This document shows, piece by piece, positions 22,058-31,291 of a DNA stretch of 64,000 nucleotides (position 1 is the stretch's first letter; every line of letters starts with the position of its first letter). A program made the translations under genes and the position numbers. The notes beneath the pieces were generated by a model. It was not told the origin of the DNA. It worked only from the letters and a program-made list of their open reading frames with translations, and searched no databases. This DNA comes from Methylovirgula sp963708155 (GTDB lineage: Bacteria; Pseudomonadota; Alphaproteobacteria; Rhizobiales; Beijerinckiaceae), in contig OY970183.1 of assembly GCA_963708155.1 (NCBI GenBank), positions 1 to 64,000 on the forward strand, in the 5' to 3' direction.

Positions 22058-22294
22058 ATGAAAGCGACGCTAACCTGGATTTCAATCGGCTCTGGTCTCA
22101 TTGCAGCGGCGTTATGGTGGTGTGCCTCCAGCATTAAGGTACCCACCGATATCGGAAGCGGTTATGGCCAACTTGTCGGAGTTGAAGCAATGAGCGCCGG
22201 ATTTAGGCGCTCGGCTTTTTGGAACAAGTGGGCGGCATTTGCTACCGGTGCCACTGTGTTTGTTCAGGCGGTAGCGTTGCTTTTCCCGTCCTAA
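22058..22294 (+). CDS. Small membrane protein between dnaB and radA
   Basis: A 78-residue frame with two hydrophobic stretches: one at the N-terminus (TWISIGSGLIAAALWWCASS) and one at the C-terminus (AAFATGATVFVQAVALLFPS). The topology would be a two-helix hairpin with a short central part carrying RRSAFWNKW. It is packed between dnaB (15 bp) and radA (7 bp), which argues that it is translated. Base composition is less GC-rich than the flanks. I do not recognise a family. Relatives usually carry alanine racemase (alr) at this place, so this gene may have replaced it. Confidence 0.55.
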   Translation: MKATLTWISIGSGLIAAALWWCASSIKVPTDIGSGYGQLVGVEAMSAGFRRSAFWNKWAAFATGATVFVQAVALLFPS

Positions 22295-22301
22295 GGGGTT
22301 C

Positions 22302-23702
22302 ATGGCCAAAGCCCGCACCAATTTCGTCTGTCAAAGCTGCGGCGCCGTCGCGCCGCGCTGGCAGGGCCGCTGCGATTCCTGCGGCGCCTGGAATTCGATG
22401 ATCGAGGAAGCGCCGAACGCCGGCGCGCCGCCCGCTCTTGCCGGCGGCAAGGGCCGTGTCTTCGCCCTCTCCGCGCTCGGGGGCCCGAGCGAGCCCGCGC
22501 CGCGTGTTGCGACCGGCATCAGCGAATTCGATCGCGTCACCGGCGGCGGCTTCGTGCCCGGCTCCGTGCTGTTGCTCGGGGGCGAACCGGGCATAGGCAA
22601 ATCAACCCTGCTCATCCAGGTCTGCGGCGCGCTTGCGCAGCAGGGCCTTGGCGTCGTCTATATCTCCGGCGAAGAGGCTCTCGATCAGGTGCGGCTGCGC
22701 GCCGAGCGGCTTGGTCTCGCACAGGCGCCGATCGCCTTCGCCGCCGAGACGAAGGTCGAGGATATCGTCGTCACGCTGCGTCACAGCCGCCCGCCGGCCC
22801 TGCTCGTCATCGATTCGATTCAGACCATGTGGACCGATGTCGTCGAATCCGTTCCCGGCACGGTGACGCAGGTGCGCGGCGCGGCGCAGGCTTTGATCCG
22901 CTATGCCAAAACGACGGGCGCCGCCGTCATTCTCGTCGGCCATGTCACCAAGGACGGACAGATCGCCGGTCCGCGCGTTGTCGAGCATATGGTCGATGCG
23001 GTCATTTCCTTCGAGGGCGAAGGCGCGCGCGATTTCCGCATCCTGCGTGCGCTGAAGAACCGATTCGGCGCGGCGCATGAAATCGGCGTTTTCGAGATGA
23101 CCGGACGCGGCCTCGCGGAAGTCACCAATCCTTCGGCCCTGTTTATTTCCGGCCATGCCGAGGCTTCGCCGGGCAATGCCGTCTTTGCCGGGCTCGAGGG
23201 CACGCGGCCGCTGCTCACCGAGATTCAGGCGCTGGTCGCGCCGAGTTCGTTGGGCATGCCACGCCGCGCCGTTGTCGGCTGGGACCAGAACAGGCTCGCC
23301 ATGATCATCGCCGTGCTCGAAGCCCGCGCCGGGCTCAGGCTCGGCCAGCATGATGTCTATCTCAACGTCGCCGGCGGCCTGCGCATCGCCGAACCGGCCG
23401 CCGACCTTGCCGCAGCGGCGGCGCTCGTCTCCTCGCTCACCGGGCAGAGCCTGCCCCCGCATTGCGTCTTCTTCGGCGAGATTGGCCTCTCGGGTGCGAT
23501 TCGCCCGGTCGCGCACGTTGCAACGCGGCTGAAGGAGGCGGCGAAGCTTGGCTTTACCCATGCCGTGGTGCCTCCCGCGCAAGAGAGCGGCGCCATCGAC
23601 AATATGCTGTTGAAAACCTGCGCCGATGTCGCCGACCTCGTCGCCTTGATCGCTGCGCCTAAGGCGCAAAATGCGCGGCGCAGGGAACCCACCGCAGGGT
23701 GA
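22302..23702 (+). CDS. radA: DNA repair protein RadA
   Basis: RadA (Sms) is a RecA-like helicase that extends recombination intermediates. The 466-residue protein has the N-terminal C4 zinc finger (CQSCGAVAPRWQGRCDSCGA, residues 7-26), Walker A in LLGGEPGIGKSTLL near residue 90, the RadA-specific motif LKNRFGAAHEIGVFEM near residue 250, and a Lon-protease-like C-terminal domain ending with ATRLKEAAKLGFTHAVVPP. All key residues are present and the frame is intact. It follows dnaB and the small membrane gene and precedes cvpA, as in most relatives. Confidence 0.97.
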   Translation: MAKARTNFVCQSCGAVAPRWQGRCDSCGAWNSMIEEAPNAGAPPALAGGKGRVFALSALGGPSEPAPRVATGISEFDRVTGGGFVPGSVLLLGGEPGIGKSTLLIQVCGALAQQGLGVVYISGEEALDQVRLRAERLGLAQAPIAFAAETKVEDIVVTLRHSRPPALLVIDSIQTMWTDVVESVPGTVTQVRGAAQALIRYAKTTGAAVILVGHVTKDGQIAGPRVVEHMVDAVISFEGEGARDFRILRALKNRFGAAHEIGVFEMTGRGLAEVTNPSALFISGHAEASPGNAVFAGLEGTRPLLTEIQALVAPSSLGMPRRAVVGWDQNRLAMIIAVLEARAGLRLGQHDVYLNVAGGLRIAEPAADLAAAAALVSSLTGQSLPPHCVFFGEIGLSGAIRPVAHVATRLKEAAKLGFTHAVVPPAQESGAIDNMLLKTCADVADLVALIAAPKAQNARRREPTAG

Positions 23703-23757
23703 CGGGGAACCAGCGCTTCGCTATAAGCGGGGCCAACCCGACGCGCATGAGGCCACA

Positions 23758-24453
23758 ATGCCCTCCTATCTCGATCTCGGCGTCATCGCCATCGTTCTGA
23801 TCTCCGCGGCTCTCGCCATGGTGCGAGGGTTCACGCGCGAGGTTCTGGCGATCGCCTCCTGGGGCGCGGCGGCCGTGGCGGCGATCTATTTTCATCCCTT
23901 GGTGCTGCCTTTCGTAAAGCCCTACATCAGTAAGGACACGGTGGCGCTTGCCGCATCGGCGGCGATCGTCTTCTTCGCTACGCTGATTGTCGTCTCGATC
24001 ATTACGGTCAAGGTTTCCGACGCCATTCTCGATTCGAAGGTCGGGCCGCTCGATCGTTCTCTCGGTTTCGTCTTCGGCGCGGCGCGCGGGCTTCTGCTCG
24101 CCGTCATTGCCTTCGCCTTTTTCAACTGGCTGGTGCCGGAGAAGGCGCAGCCGGTCTGGGTGCGGGACGCCAAAACGAAGCCGCTGCTGCTTTCCACCGG
24201 CGACCAGCTCATGGCGCTTCTGCCGGACGATCCAGAAGGGCTGTTGAACAAGCTCAAGAAGGCCAAGCCGACCGCCGCCGATGAAACCGCGCCGGACAGC
24301 GATTCGGAGGGGAAATTGACCCCCACCGCGCCGTCTGCGGCTCCGGCTCCCGGCACGGTTCCGGCTGCCCCCGGCGCAGCGCCAGCGCCAGCGCCCAATA
24401 CAACGCCGGCTCAGGCTCCGGCCGCTCCGGCTCCGGCGCAGACGCCCGATTGA
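23758..24453 (+). CDS. cvpA: CvpA family membrane protein
   Basis: CvpA-type proteins are small inner-membrane proteins usually encoded next to purF and linked to purine synthesis and colicin V production in enteric bacteria. MPSYLDLGVIAIVLISAALA starts the first of four membrane helices; MVRGFTREVLAIASWGAAAV is the conserved family block. After residue 165 follows a long Ala/Pro-rich tail (APAPGTVPAAPGAAPAPAP and similar), probably disordered. The 231-residue frame from the ATG at 23758 is preferred over an upstream start that would overlap radA. purF lies 211 bp downstream. Confidence 0.93.
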   Translation: MPSYLDLGVIAIVLISAALAMVRGFTREVLAIASWGAAAVAAIYFHPLVLPFVKPYISKDTVALAASAAIVFFATLIVVSIITVKVSDAILDSKVGPLDRSLGFVFGAARGLLLAVIAFAFFNWLVPEKAQPVWVRDAKTKPLLLSTGDQLMALLPDDPEGLLNKLKKAKPTAADETAPDSDSEGKLTPTAPSAAPAPGTVPAAPGAAPAPAPNTTPAQAPAAPAPAQTPD

Positions 24454-24469
24454 TCGCAAAGGCCACGCT

Positions 24470-24493
24470 AAGGCTTGTTCCGGCAAGCCTTTC
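24470..24493 (+). terminator. Probable terminator after cvpA
   Basis: A perfect 8-bp stem (AAGGCTTG at 24470, CAAGCCTT at 24484) with a 6-base loop lies 16 bp after the cvpA stop and is followed by a short T-containing stretch. It would end the radA-cvpA transcript and leave purF with its own promoter in the remaining 170 bp, where I see no purine-riboswitch-like structure. Confidence 0.5.
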
Positions 24494-24664
24494 GGTCATG
24501 GCCAACAGCCGAAGGCTATTTCTAAACTATTGAGGATATCCAGCTTTAGCGAAATCCGTTGATCAAAGTCGTTGGTATTTGGCGCTGCACATATTATGTG
24601 ATTGCGGTGACGGTCCGGTGAATCGTCTGCAACGGACTGGCGGCTGCGAAGGCGGGACAGATCC

Positions 24665-26164
24665 ATGAATGCGGCAAGCGAAGTTCTGACCCAGCCGGGC
24701 GAGGTCGAATCGGATTGTTTCCCGCTCGATCTTGAAGCCGACCGGCTGCGCGAGGAATGCGGCGTCTTCGGCATCTTCGGCCACCCGGCCGCCGCCGCGA
24801 TCACAGCCCTCGGCCTCCACGCGCTGCAACATCGCGGGCAAGAAGCGGCGGGCATCGTCAGCTTCGATGGCCACAGGTTCAATTCCGAACGCCGGCTCGG
24901 TCTCGTCGGCGAACATTTCTCCAAAGCCTCGACCATTGAACGCCTGCCCGGCCTGCGCGCCATCGGCCACGTGCGTTATTCCACCACCGGCGAAACCATT
25001 CTTCGCAATGTCCAGCCGCTGTTCAGCGAAATCAGTTCTGGCGGTTTCGCCGTCGCTCACAACGGCAATCTGACCAACGGCCTGACGCTGCGCCGCAATC
25101 TCGTCAACGACGGCGCGATCTTTCAATCGACCTCCGACACCGAAGCCATCCTGCAGCTCGTCGCGCGCAGCCGCCGCCCCCGCATCATCGAGCGGTTCAT
25201 CGAAGCGCTGCGGCAAATCGAGGGCGCCTATTCGCTGGTCTGCCTCACCAACAAGAAGCTGATCGGCGCGCGCGATCCTCTGGGCATCCGCCCGCTCGTC
25301 CTTGGCGAACTCGACGGCTGCTACATTCTCGCCTCCGAAACCTGTGCGCTCGACATCATCGGCGCGCGCTTCATCCGCGATATCGAGAACGGCGAAGTCG
25401 TAGTGATCTCGGAAGGCGGGATCGAAAGCCTGCATCCCTTCCCCAAACGGCCGGCACGGCCCTGCATCTTCGAATATATTTATTTCGCCCGGCCGGACTC
25501 GGTCGTCCACGGCCGCTCCGTCTACGAAGTGCGCAAGGCGATGGGCAAACAGCTCGCCCGCGAGACGGCGATCGAGGCCGATGTCGTCGTTCCGGTGCCG
25601 GATTCGGGCGTTCCCGCCGCGCTCGGCTTCTCGCAGGAGTCGGGCATACCCTTCGAGCTTGGCATCATCCGCAATCATTACATCGGCCGCACCTTCATCC
25701 AGCCGACGCAATCGATCCGCGAGCATGGCGTGCGCCTGAAGCACAGCGCCAACCGGGCGGCGATCGCCGGCAAGAGGATCGTGCTGATCGACGATTCCAT
25801 CGTGCGCGGCACGACCTCAGTGAAGATCGTCCAGATGATGCGCGAGGCCGGGGCGCGCGAAGTCCACTTCCGCATTTCCTCGCCGCCGATCACCCATCCC
25901 GATTATTACGGCATCGATACGCCGGAGCGCGACAAACTGCTCGCCGCCACGCATTCGCTCGCCGAGATGCGCGATTATATCGGCTGCGACTCGCTCGCCT
26001 TTCTGTCGGTCGATGGTCTCTACCGCGCGATGGGCGAGCCGGGCCGAGACGCAGCGCGGCCGCAATTCACCGATCATTGCTTCACCGGCGATTATCCCAC
26101 CAATCTCACCGACGTAGCGGGCGAGACGAAATCGCAGCTCTCGCTGCTTGCCGAAGCCGGCTAG
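24665..26164 (+). CDS. purF: Amidophosphoribosyltransferase
   Basis: PurF makes phosphoribosylamine from PRPP and glutamine, the first step of purine synthesis. The 499-residue protein carries the N-terminal nucleophile cysteine in REECGVFGIFGHP near residue 32, preceded by a propeptide-like stretch that would have to be removed. Glutaminase motifs include HALQHRGQEAAGI, GHVRYSTTGET and FAVAHNGNLTNG. The PRPP-binding loop is RIVLIDDSIVRGTTSVKIVQ near residue 370. Cysteines that could ligate an iron-sulfur cluster occur in PARPCIFEY and YIGCDSLAFL. Intact. Confidence 0.97.
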   Translation: MNAASEVLTQPGEVESDCFPLDLEADRLREECGVFGIFGHPAAAAITALGLHALQHRGQEAAGIVSFDGHRFNSERRLGLVGEHFSKASTIERLPGLRAIGHVRYSTTGETILRNVQPLFSEISSGGFAVAHNGNLTNGLTLRRNLVNDGAIFQSTSDTEAILQLVARSRRPRIIERFIEALRQIEGAYSLVCLTNKKLIGARDPLGIRPLVLGELDGCYILASETCALDIIGARFIRDIENGEVVVISEGGIESLHPFPKRPARPCIFEYIYFARPDSVVHGRSVYEVRKAMGKQLARETAIEADVVVPVPDSGVPAALGFSQESGIPFELGIIRNHYIGRTFIQPTQSIREHGVRLKHSANRAAIAGKRIVLIDDSIVRGTTSVKIVQMMREAGAREVHFRISSPPITHPDYYGIDTPERDKLLAATHSLAEMRDYIGCDSLAFLSVDGLYRAMGEPGRDAARPQFTDHCFTGDYPTNLTDVAGETKSQLSLLAEAG

Positions 26165-26185
26165 CCTTCGATCACGGGAACAATC

Positions 26186-26956
26186 ATGAGCGAGCAGGAT
26201 CACGCGCGGCCCCTGCTCGGCCGCGTCGCGCTGATTACCGGCGCTTCACGCGGCATCGGCCGCGCCGTCGCTCTGGAACTGGCGCGCGCCGGCGCGCACA
26301 TCATTGCGCTTGCCCGCACGCAGGGCGCCCTCGAAGAGCTCGACGACGCCATCCGCGCGGAAGGCAACGAAGCGACGCTCGTGCCGTGCGACATCACCGA
26401 TTTCGAGGCGCTCGACCGGCTCGGCGCGACAATCTACGAGCGCTGGAAGCGGCTCGATATTTTTGTCGGCAATGCCGGCGAACTCGGCAGCGTGACGCCG
26501 CTGCCCCACATCGACCCGGCGACCTGGGATAAGGTTCTCGCCGTCAATCTCACCGCGAACTGGCGGCTCCTGCGCGCGCTCGATCTGCCGCTGCGCGTGG
26601 CCGACGCTGGCCGCGTCGTGCTCATCACTTCCGGCATTGCGCACCGCGCCGATTATCCGCCCTATTGGGGCACCTACACCGTTTCGAAAGCGGCGCTCGA
26701 CGCGCTCGCCCGCACCTATGCGGCGGAGACGGCGACGACCTCGAATGTGAAAGTCATGCTGGCCAATCCGGGGCCGCTGCGCACGCGCATGCGCGCCAAA
26801 GCCATGCCGGGCGAGGATCCGCTAACGCTCAAGACGCCGGAAGATTTCGCGCCGAAACTGCTGCCGCTCGTGCTGCCGTCCTGGACGCAGACTGGCAAAC
26901 TCTATGATTTCCCGACCGACAAAATTTTGCACTTCGGCGTGCCGGGACCAGCCTGA
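26186..26956 (+). CDS. Short-chain dehydrogenase/reductase
   Basis: A 256-residue classical SDR, predicted to be a cytosolic NAD(P)-dependent oxidoreductase. The cofactor motif TGASRGIGRAVALELARAG starts near residue 18, NAGELGS near 94, and the catalytic Y-x3-K is in YWGTYTVSKAALDALARTYA with an upstream serine in VLITSGIAHRADY. The variant catalytic segment and the end (LYDFPTDKILHFGVPGP) match SDRs commonly found directly after purF in this order; substrate unknown. The gene follows purF by 21 bp and is likely co-transcribed. Confidence 0.85.
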   Translation: MSEQDHARPLLGRVALITGASRGIGRAVALELARAGAHIIALARTQGALEELDDAIRAEGNEATLVPCDITDFEALDRLGATIYERWKRLDIFVGNAGELGSVTPLPHIDPATWDKVLAVNLTANWRLLRALDLPLRVADAGRVVLITSGIAHRADYPPYWGTYTVSKAALDALARTYAAETATTSNVKVMLANPGPLRTRMRAKAMPGEDPLTLKTPEDFAPKLLPLVLPSWTQTGKLYDFPTDKILHFGVPGPA

Positions 26957-26971
26957 TCTCTCAGCGTCGCG

Positions 26972-27394
26972 TCAATGCGCGCTGACGGTTTTGACTGTAG
27001 GCGCGGGCTTTTTCTTGGGTATTGCGACCGTGTGGAAATGCCGGGCTCGCAGGCCTGCGGCCTTCTCGTTGCGGGCGCCGGCATTCTCCAGCTCATCCTC
27101 CATCTGCTGGAGCTGGGCGGAGGTGCGCAGCGGCGGCCGTTTCGGCTCGGTGCCGACGCTGGTCGGAATGTAATCGAGGGATTTTTCCGGCGGCCTTGCG
27201 GCGCTCACGAAATCGCGCATTTTCGGCACGTCGACCCAGAGTTTGGTATGCATGATCACGTCGAGTGGCGTGCCACCGCCATAGGGCTGTTTGGGCGCGG
27301 GCTGGGCCTGCTGTGCCGCGGCGGAGGCGAGCGTTAATGTGGCGGTGCATGCTATTCCGCAAACTATTTGAAATGCCGCGCGCGAAGTCCACAT
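26972..27394 (-). CDS. Secreted hypothetical protein
   Basis: A 140-residue precursor with a signal peptide (MWTSRAAFQIVCGIACTATL, cleavage near ASAAAQ). The mature part has a block TPLDVIMHTKLWVDVPKMRD and a second, YIPTSVGTEPKRPPLRTSAQ, then a charged helix QLQQMEDELENAGARNEKAA, and a lysine/proline tail. I recall similar short conserved proteins in rhizobial genomes but not a function. It converges on the SDR gene (15 bp between stops) and is divergent from phaC. Confidence 0.65.
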   Translation of the reverse strand: MWTSRAAFQIVCGIACTATLTLASAAAQQAQPAPKQPYGGGTPLDVIMHTKLWVDVPKMRDFVSAARPPEKSLDYIPTSVGTEPKRPPLRTSAQLQQMEDELENAGARNEKAAGLRARHFHTVAIPKKKPAPTVKTVSAH

Positions 27395-27493
27395 ATCTCT
27401 GACGATCCGACCTAAGATGCAGTTGCTCCCGGTGCCCGACTCAGACCTATTCCCTAAATTCGGAATAAAGCTCTATCATGGCGTGGTGCGGGC

Positions 27494-29515
27494 GTGGTTA
27501 AAACAGCGGCGGCCAAGGGGCAGCGGGTACGCAACCCGAGCCGGAAACGAGCCCGGGCCGCAGGTACGGTGCAGCCGGCCGCCGGGAGGCAAGCGTCGTT
27601 GAGTGAGGCAGAGTTACCGCCGGAACCGCCCAAGCCGGACCTTGAGCCCGCCCGCGAGGCGGCCAGCAAGCCGCGCCTCAAGGTCGTCCCCGCCGCTCCC
27701 CTGACGGCGGCTCAGACGCCCCAGGAGGACGCCAAGCCGCAGGCCAATGGCGCCGGTATCGATTTCGCCCGGCTTTCCAAGAATCTCGCCGTCATGATCG
27801 AGCAAGGCGGGCTGGCGTTGAGCGCCATCCTGCAGCCGCAGACAGACCAATCCCCCTCCAGCTTTTCGGCGAGCGTCGTCGATGCGGTGCAGGCCTTTGG
27901 CCGCATCGCCGAATATTGGCTCGCCGATCCGCAGCGCGCATTCGAGGCGCGCAACGCCATCTCGGAGGATTTCCTCGCCCTCTGGACGCAGACGCTGCGC
28001 CGCATGTCCGGCGAAACCGTCGCGCCCATCGTGCCGGTGGCGGCCGGTGACCGGCGTTTCGCCGCGCCGCAATGGCACGAAAGTCCGCTCTTCGATTTCC
28101 TGCGTCAGGCCCACGCCATCGCAACGCGCTGGGTGGAGGATCTCGTCGCCCGCGCCGAGACCGACCCGACGACGCAGCTCAAGGCGCAATTCTATCTGCG
28201 CCAGATCGCCAGCGCCCTGTCGCCGGCCAATTTCGTCCCCACCAATCCCGAACTGCTGCACGAGACGCTCGCATCGAGCGGCGACAATCTCGTCCGCGGC
28301 ATCGCCAATCTCACGGCCGACATTAAGGCCGGTAATGGATCGCTCAGGATCAGCCAAAGCGATTCCTCGAAATTCGTGCTCGGCGTCAACATGGCGACGA
28401 CGCCCGGCAAGGTCATCATCCGCAACGACTTGATGGAATTGATTCAGTACGCGCCGGCGACCGAAACAGTGTTCAAGCGGCCGCTACTGATCGTGCCGCC
28501 CTGGATCAACAAATATTATATCCTCGATCTCAACCCGCAGAAGAGTTTCGTCCGCTACGCGGTCGAGCAAGGCCACACGGTCTTCCTGATCTCCTGGGTG
28601 AACCCCGACGCGCGCCATCGCGACAAGGATTTCGAGGCCTATATCGACGAGAGCATCATGACGGTGCTCGACGTCATCGCCGAAGTGACGGGCGAGCGGG
28701 AAGTGAACGCGGTCGGCTATTGCGTCGGCGGCACGCTGCTCTCGATCGCCCTCGCCTATATGGCGCGCCACAAGGACAATCGCATCGCCAGCGCGACGTT
28801 CTTCACGACGCAGACGGATTTCGCCGATGCCGGCGATCTGCGTGTTTTCATCGACGAGTTGCAGATCAGCGCGCTCGAAGAGAGCATGGCCGAGAAAGGC
28901 TATCTCGACGGCGCCAAGATGGCGAACGTCTTCAACATGCTGCGGCCGAACGACCTGATCTGGTCCTTTGTCGTCAATAATTACATCCGCGGCCAGTCGC
29001 CGATGCCGTTCGATCTGCTCACCTGGAATTCCGACGCGACGCGGATGACGCCCGCCTGCCATTCCTTCTATCTGCGCAATTGCTATCTCGAAAACAAATT
29101 GAGCCGCGGCAAACTGAAGATCCGCGGCGCGCCAGTCTATTTGTGGGATATCAACGTCCCGGTTTATAGCCTCGCGACGCGAGAGGACCATATCGCGCCG
29201 GCAAGCTCCATCTTCACCGGCATGAAGCTGTTCGGCGGCGACGTGCGCTTCGTCGTCGCCGGCTCCGGCCACATCGCCGGCGTCATCAACCCGCCGGCGA
29301 AACCGAAATATCAATATTGGACGGGCGGCTCGCTCGCGGAAACCTATGGCGATTGGCTGAAGGCCGCGAAGGAAACGCCGGGGAGCTGGTGGCCGGACTG
29401 GGCAGCGTGGATCGCCGCGCAGGCGCCGGAGAAGGTTCCGGCGCGCGAGCCGGGCGGCGACAAGCTGATGCCGCTCTGCGATGCGCCGGGCACCTATGTG
29501 CGGGCGAAGGCCTAG
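27494..29515 (+). CDS. phaC: Class I poly(3-hydroxyalkanoate) synthase
   Basis: PhaC polymerises (R)-3-hydroxyacyl-CoA into storage polyester at granule surfaces. The 673-residue protein has a long basic, proline-rich N-terminal extension (residues 1-80), the PhaC N-terminal domain with the block SKFVLGVNMATTPGKVI, and the alpha/beta-hydrolase core. The lipase-like box is AVGYCVGGTLL with catalytic Cys410; the aspartate is in REDHIAPASS and the histidine in GSGHIAGVINPP. KRPLLIVPPWINKYYILDL is strongly class I. The start is a GTG. No phasin or phaR lies next to it. Confidence 0.96.
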   Translation: MVKTAAAKGQRVRNPSRKRARAAGTVQPAAGRQASLSEAELPPEPPKPDLEPAREAASKPRLKVVPAAPLTAAQTPQEDAKPQANGAGIDFARLSKNLAVMIEQGGLALSAILQPQTDQSPSSFSASVVDAVQAFGRIAEYWLADPQRAFEARNAISEDFLALWTQTLRRMSGETVAPIVPVAAGDRRFAAPQWHESPLFDFLRQAHAIATRWVEDLVARAETDPTTQLKAQFYLRQIASALSPANFVPTNPELLHETLASSGDNLVRGIANLTADIKAGNGSLRISQSDSSKFVLGVNMATTPGKVIIRNDLMELIQYAPATETVFKRPLLIVPPWINKYYILDLNPQKSFVRYAVEQGHTVFLISWVNPDARHRDKDFEAYIDESIMTVLDVIAEVTGEREVNAVGYCVGGTLLSIALAYMARHKDNRIASATFFTTQTDFADAGDLRVFIDELQISALEESMAEKGYLDGAKMANVFNMLRPNDLIWSFVVNNYIRGQSPMPFDLLTWNSDATRMTPACHSFYLRNCYLENKLSRGKLKIRGAPVYLWDINVPVYSLATREDHIAPASSIFTGMKLFGGDVRFVVAGSGHIAGVINPPAKPKYQYWTGGSLAETYGDWLKAAKETPGSWWPDWAAWIAAQAPEKVPAREPGGDKLMPLCDAPGTYVRAKA

Positions 29516-29571
29516 GGTCAGGCCCCAATCACCCCGAGTAAGGCATCTGGCGGCTCCGCGCTTAGCAGGGC

Positions 29572-30204
29572 CTACGGTTGAATTCGGTGCGCTTGCAAAT
29601 ATGCCGTCAGAAGCCGGACAAGCTGTCCTTCGAGGCGCGTTTCGAAGCCGGCCGGAACATGTCCTTCGAGCAAAGCCCGCACCGGCCCAACGAGAGCGTT
29701 GAAGGCGATCGCACTAGTCATGTACGGGTCGTCGAAATGGGCATCGGGCGCGCTCGCCAGCATCGCCGCGATAGCCGCCACCATACGCACGTGCATGTCG
29801 GCGACCAATTCCGGGCCGCCCCGCTCCCCCGCAACCGCGTAAAGCGCCTTCGATTTCTCGGGATCGTGCAGCTTCACGGCGATAAATGCCGTAACCAAGG
29901 CCGATGCCATCTCGGATACTGGCTTGTCCCGATATTCGCGGCAGGCGCGGTCGACAGCGCCCGCAACGCTGTCCAAGTGCTTTTTCAGAACGGCGGCAAG
30001 CAGCGCGTCGCGGTTTGGATAGTACTGATAGAGGCTGCCGACCGACATACCCGCGCGCTCGGCGACCCGTGTCGTCGTGCAGCGGCTCAGGCCCTCCTGC
30101 GTCAAAACCTGAATGATCGCGATGTGCAACGCCTCTACGGTAACTGCAGAGCGGGCCTGAACCGGGGTTTTTCTTGGCTTTAGGGATGCTGCGGCGGTGC
30201 TCAT
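29572..30204 (-). CDS. TetR family transcriptional regulator
   Basis: A 210-residue regulator with an N-terminal TetR helix-turn-helix: QVLTQEGLSRCTTTRVAERA then GMSVGSLYQYYPNRDALLAA. The ligand-binding domain continues to LEGQLVRLLTAYLQAHRIQP. The ATG at 30204 is preferred; a TTG at 30219 would add five residues. It is divergent from the aldo/keto reductase at 30276, with 71 bp between starts, and the palindrome at 30225-30236 lies in that space. It probably represses itself and the reductase in response to a small molecule; that is inference from arrangement. Confidence 0.88.
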   Translation of the reverse strand: MSTAAASLKPRKTPVQARSAVTVEALHIAIIQVLTQEGLSRCTTTRVAERAGMSVGSLYQYYPNRDALLAAVLKKHLDSVAGAVDRACREYRDKPVSEMASALVTAFIAVKLHDPEKSKALYAVAGERGGPELVADMHVRMVAAIAAMLASAPDAHFDDPYMTSAIAFNALVGPVRALLEGHVPAGFETRLEGQLVRLLTAYLQAHRIQP

Positions 30205-30224
30205 GGAACGCGAATTCAAAAGCT

Positions 30225-30236
30225 GAAGGATCCTTC
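30225..30236. promoter_or_regulatory. Candidate TetR operator
   Basis: GAAGGATCCTTC is a perfect 12-bp palindrome in the divergent spacer between the TetR gene and the aldo/keto reductase. Position and symmetry fit an operator for the adjacent regulator. It is short and contains a BamHI-type core, so chance cannot be excluded. Confidence 0.45.
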
Positions 30237-30275
30237 ATATGCTTCTTTGAACGTGGCGAAGCAAGAAGGTTAGGT

Positions 30276-31142
30276 ATGAGCAGTATTGCTAAGGTCGACA
30301 CATACACCCTCGGTACCCGCACCGTGAAGCGGTACGGCTACGGCGCCATGCAGCTTGCGGGAACCGGAGTTTTTGGGCCGCCGAAAGACCGCGAAATGGC
30401 ACTGGCTGTGCTGCGCGAGGCCCTCGCGATGGGGGTCAACCATATCGACACCAGCGATTTCTACGGTCCGCATATCACCAATCAGATCGTCCGCGAGGCC
30501 TTGCACCCCTATCCGGATGACCTCACCATCGTCACAAAGGTCGGCGCCCGGCGCGGTGAGGATGCCTCTTGGCTGCCCGCCTTTTCAGCGAAAGCACTGA
30601 CCCAAGCGGTGCATGACAATCTACGCAATCTTGGCCTCGACGTTCTGCATGTGGTCAATCTGCGGCTTATGTTCAAAGTAGACCGCCCCGCCGAAGGCTC
30701 GATTGTGGAGCCGTTGACCGCTTTGGCCGAATTGCAGCGGCAGGGACTGGTGCAGCATATCGGCCTGAGCAACGCCACACCCGCCCAAGTGGCCGAAGCG
30801 CGCAAGATCACCGCGATCGTCTGCGTGCAAAACATGTACAATATCGTGCAGCGCCGTGACGAAGCGCTGATCGACACCCTCGCTCGGGACGGCATCGCTT
30901 ATGTGCCGTTCTTCCCACTCGGTGGGTTCACGCCGCTGCAGTCGTCCGCGCTATCGGCTATTGCCGCCCGCCTCGGCGCCACACCGATGCAGGTGGCGCT
31001 CGCCTGGCTGCTCCGCCGTTCGCCTAACATCCTGCTGATCCCCGGCACTTCCTCCATCACGCATCTACGGGAAAACCTTTCCGCGGCCGAACTCGAGCTG
31101 CCGGACGAGGTACTCGAGACCCTCGATAACATCGCAGCATAG
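30276..31142 (+). CDS. Aldo/keto reductase
   Basis: A 288-residue NADPH-dependent (beta/alpha)8 oxidoreductase. Catalytic residues are visible: Asp58 and Tyr63 in NHIDTSDFYGPHITN, Lys88 in IVTKVGARRG and His125 in LDVLHVVNLRL. The cofactor-binding end LIPGTSSITHLRENLSAAEL is typical, as is the final helix. It resembles the YdbC/PdxI-like group, but the substrate cannot be read from sequence. The start at 30276 follows AAGAAGG. Its divergent TetR gene suggests induction by an aldehyde or other reactive compound (inference). Confidence 0.9.
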   Translation: MSSIAKVDTYTLGTRTVKRYGYGAMQLAGTGVFGPPKDREMALAVLREALAMGVNHIDTSDFYGPHITNQIVREALHPYPDDLTIVTKVGARRGEDASWLPAFSAKALTQAVHDNLRNLGLDVLHVVNLRLMFKVDRPAEGSIVEPLTALAELQRQGLVQHIGLSNATPAQVAEARKITAIVCVQNMYNIVQRRDEALIDTLARDGIAYVPFFPLGGFTPLQSSALSAIAARLGATPMQVALAWLLRRSPNILLIPGTSSITHLRENLSAAELELPDEVLETLDNIAA

Positions 31143-31291
31143 ATTGAGACCGATCGGCAGATCAGCGCTCCCAGGCGCAGCCCCGGCCCTGCCGCCAATT
31201 CAGAAACTCCCGGTGAATTTGCGCACCAGCCTCGACGGCCGCGTGGCGACGGTCTATGGGACTATGACATTCATCGATTGGGGGTTGGGAT

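Noticed and set aside
24454..24664. Purine riboswitch ahead of purF
   Set aside because: I could not find the paired stems and conserved junction of a purine aptamer; only a simple terminator-like hairpin is visible.
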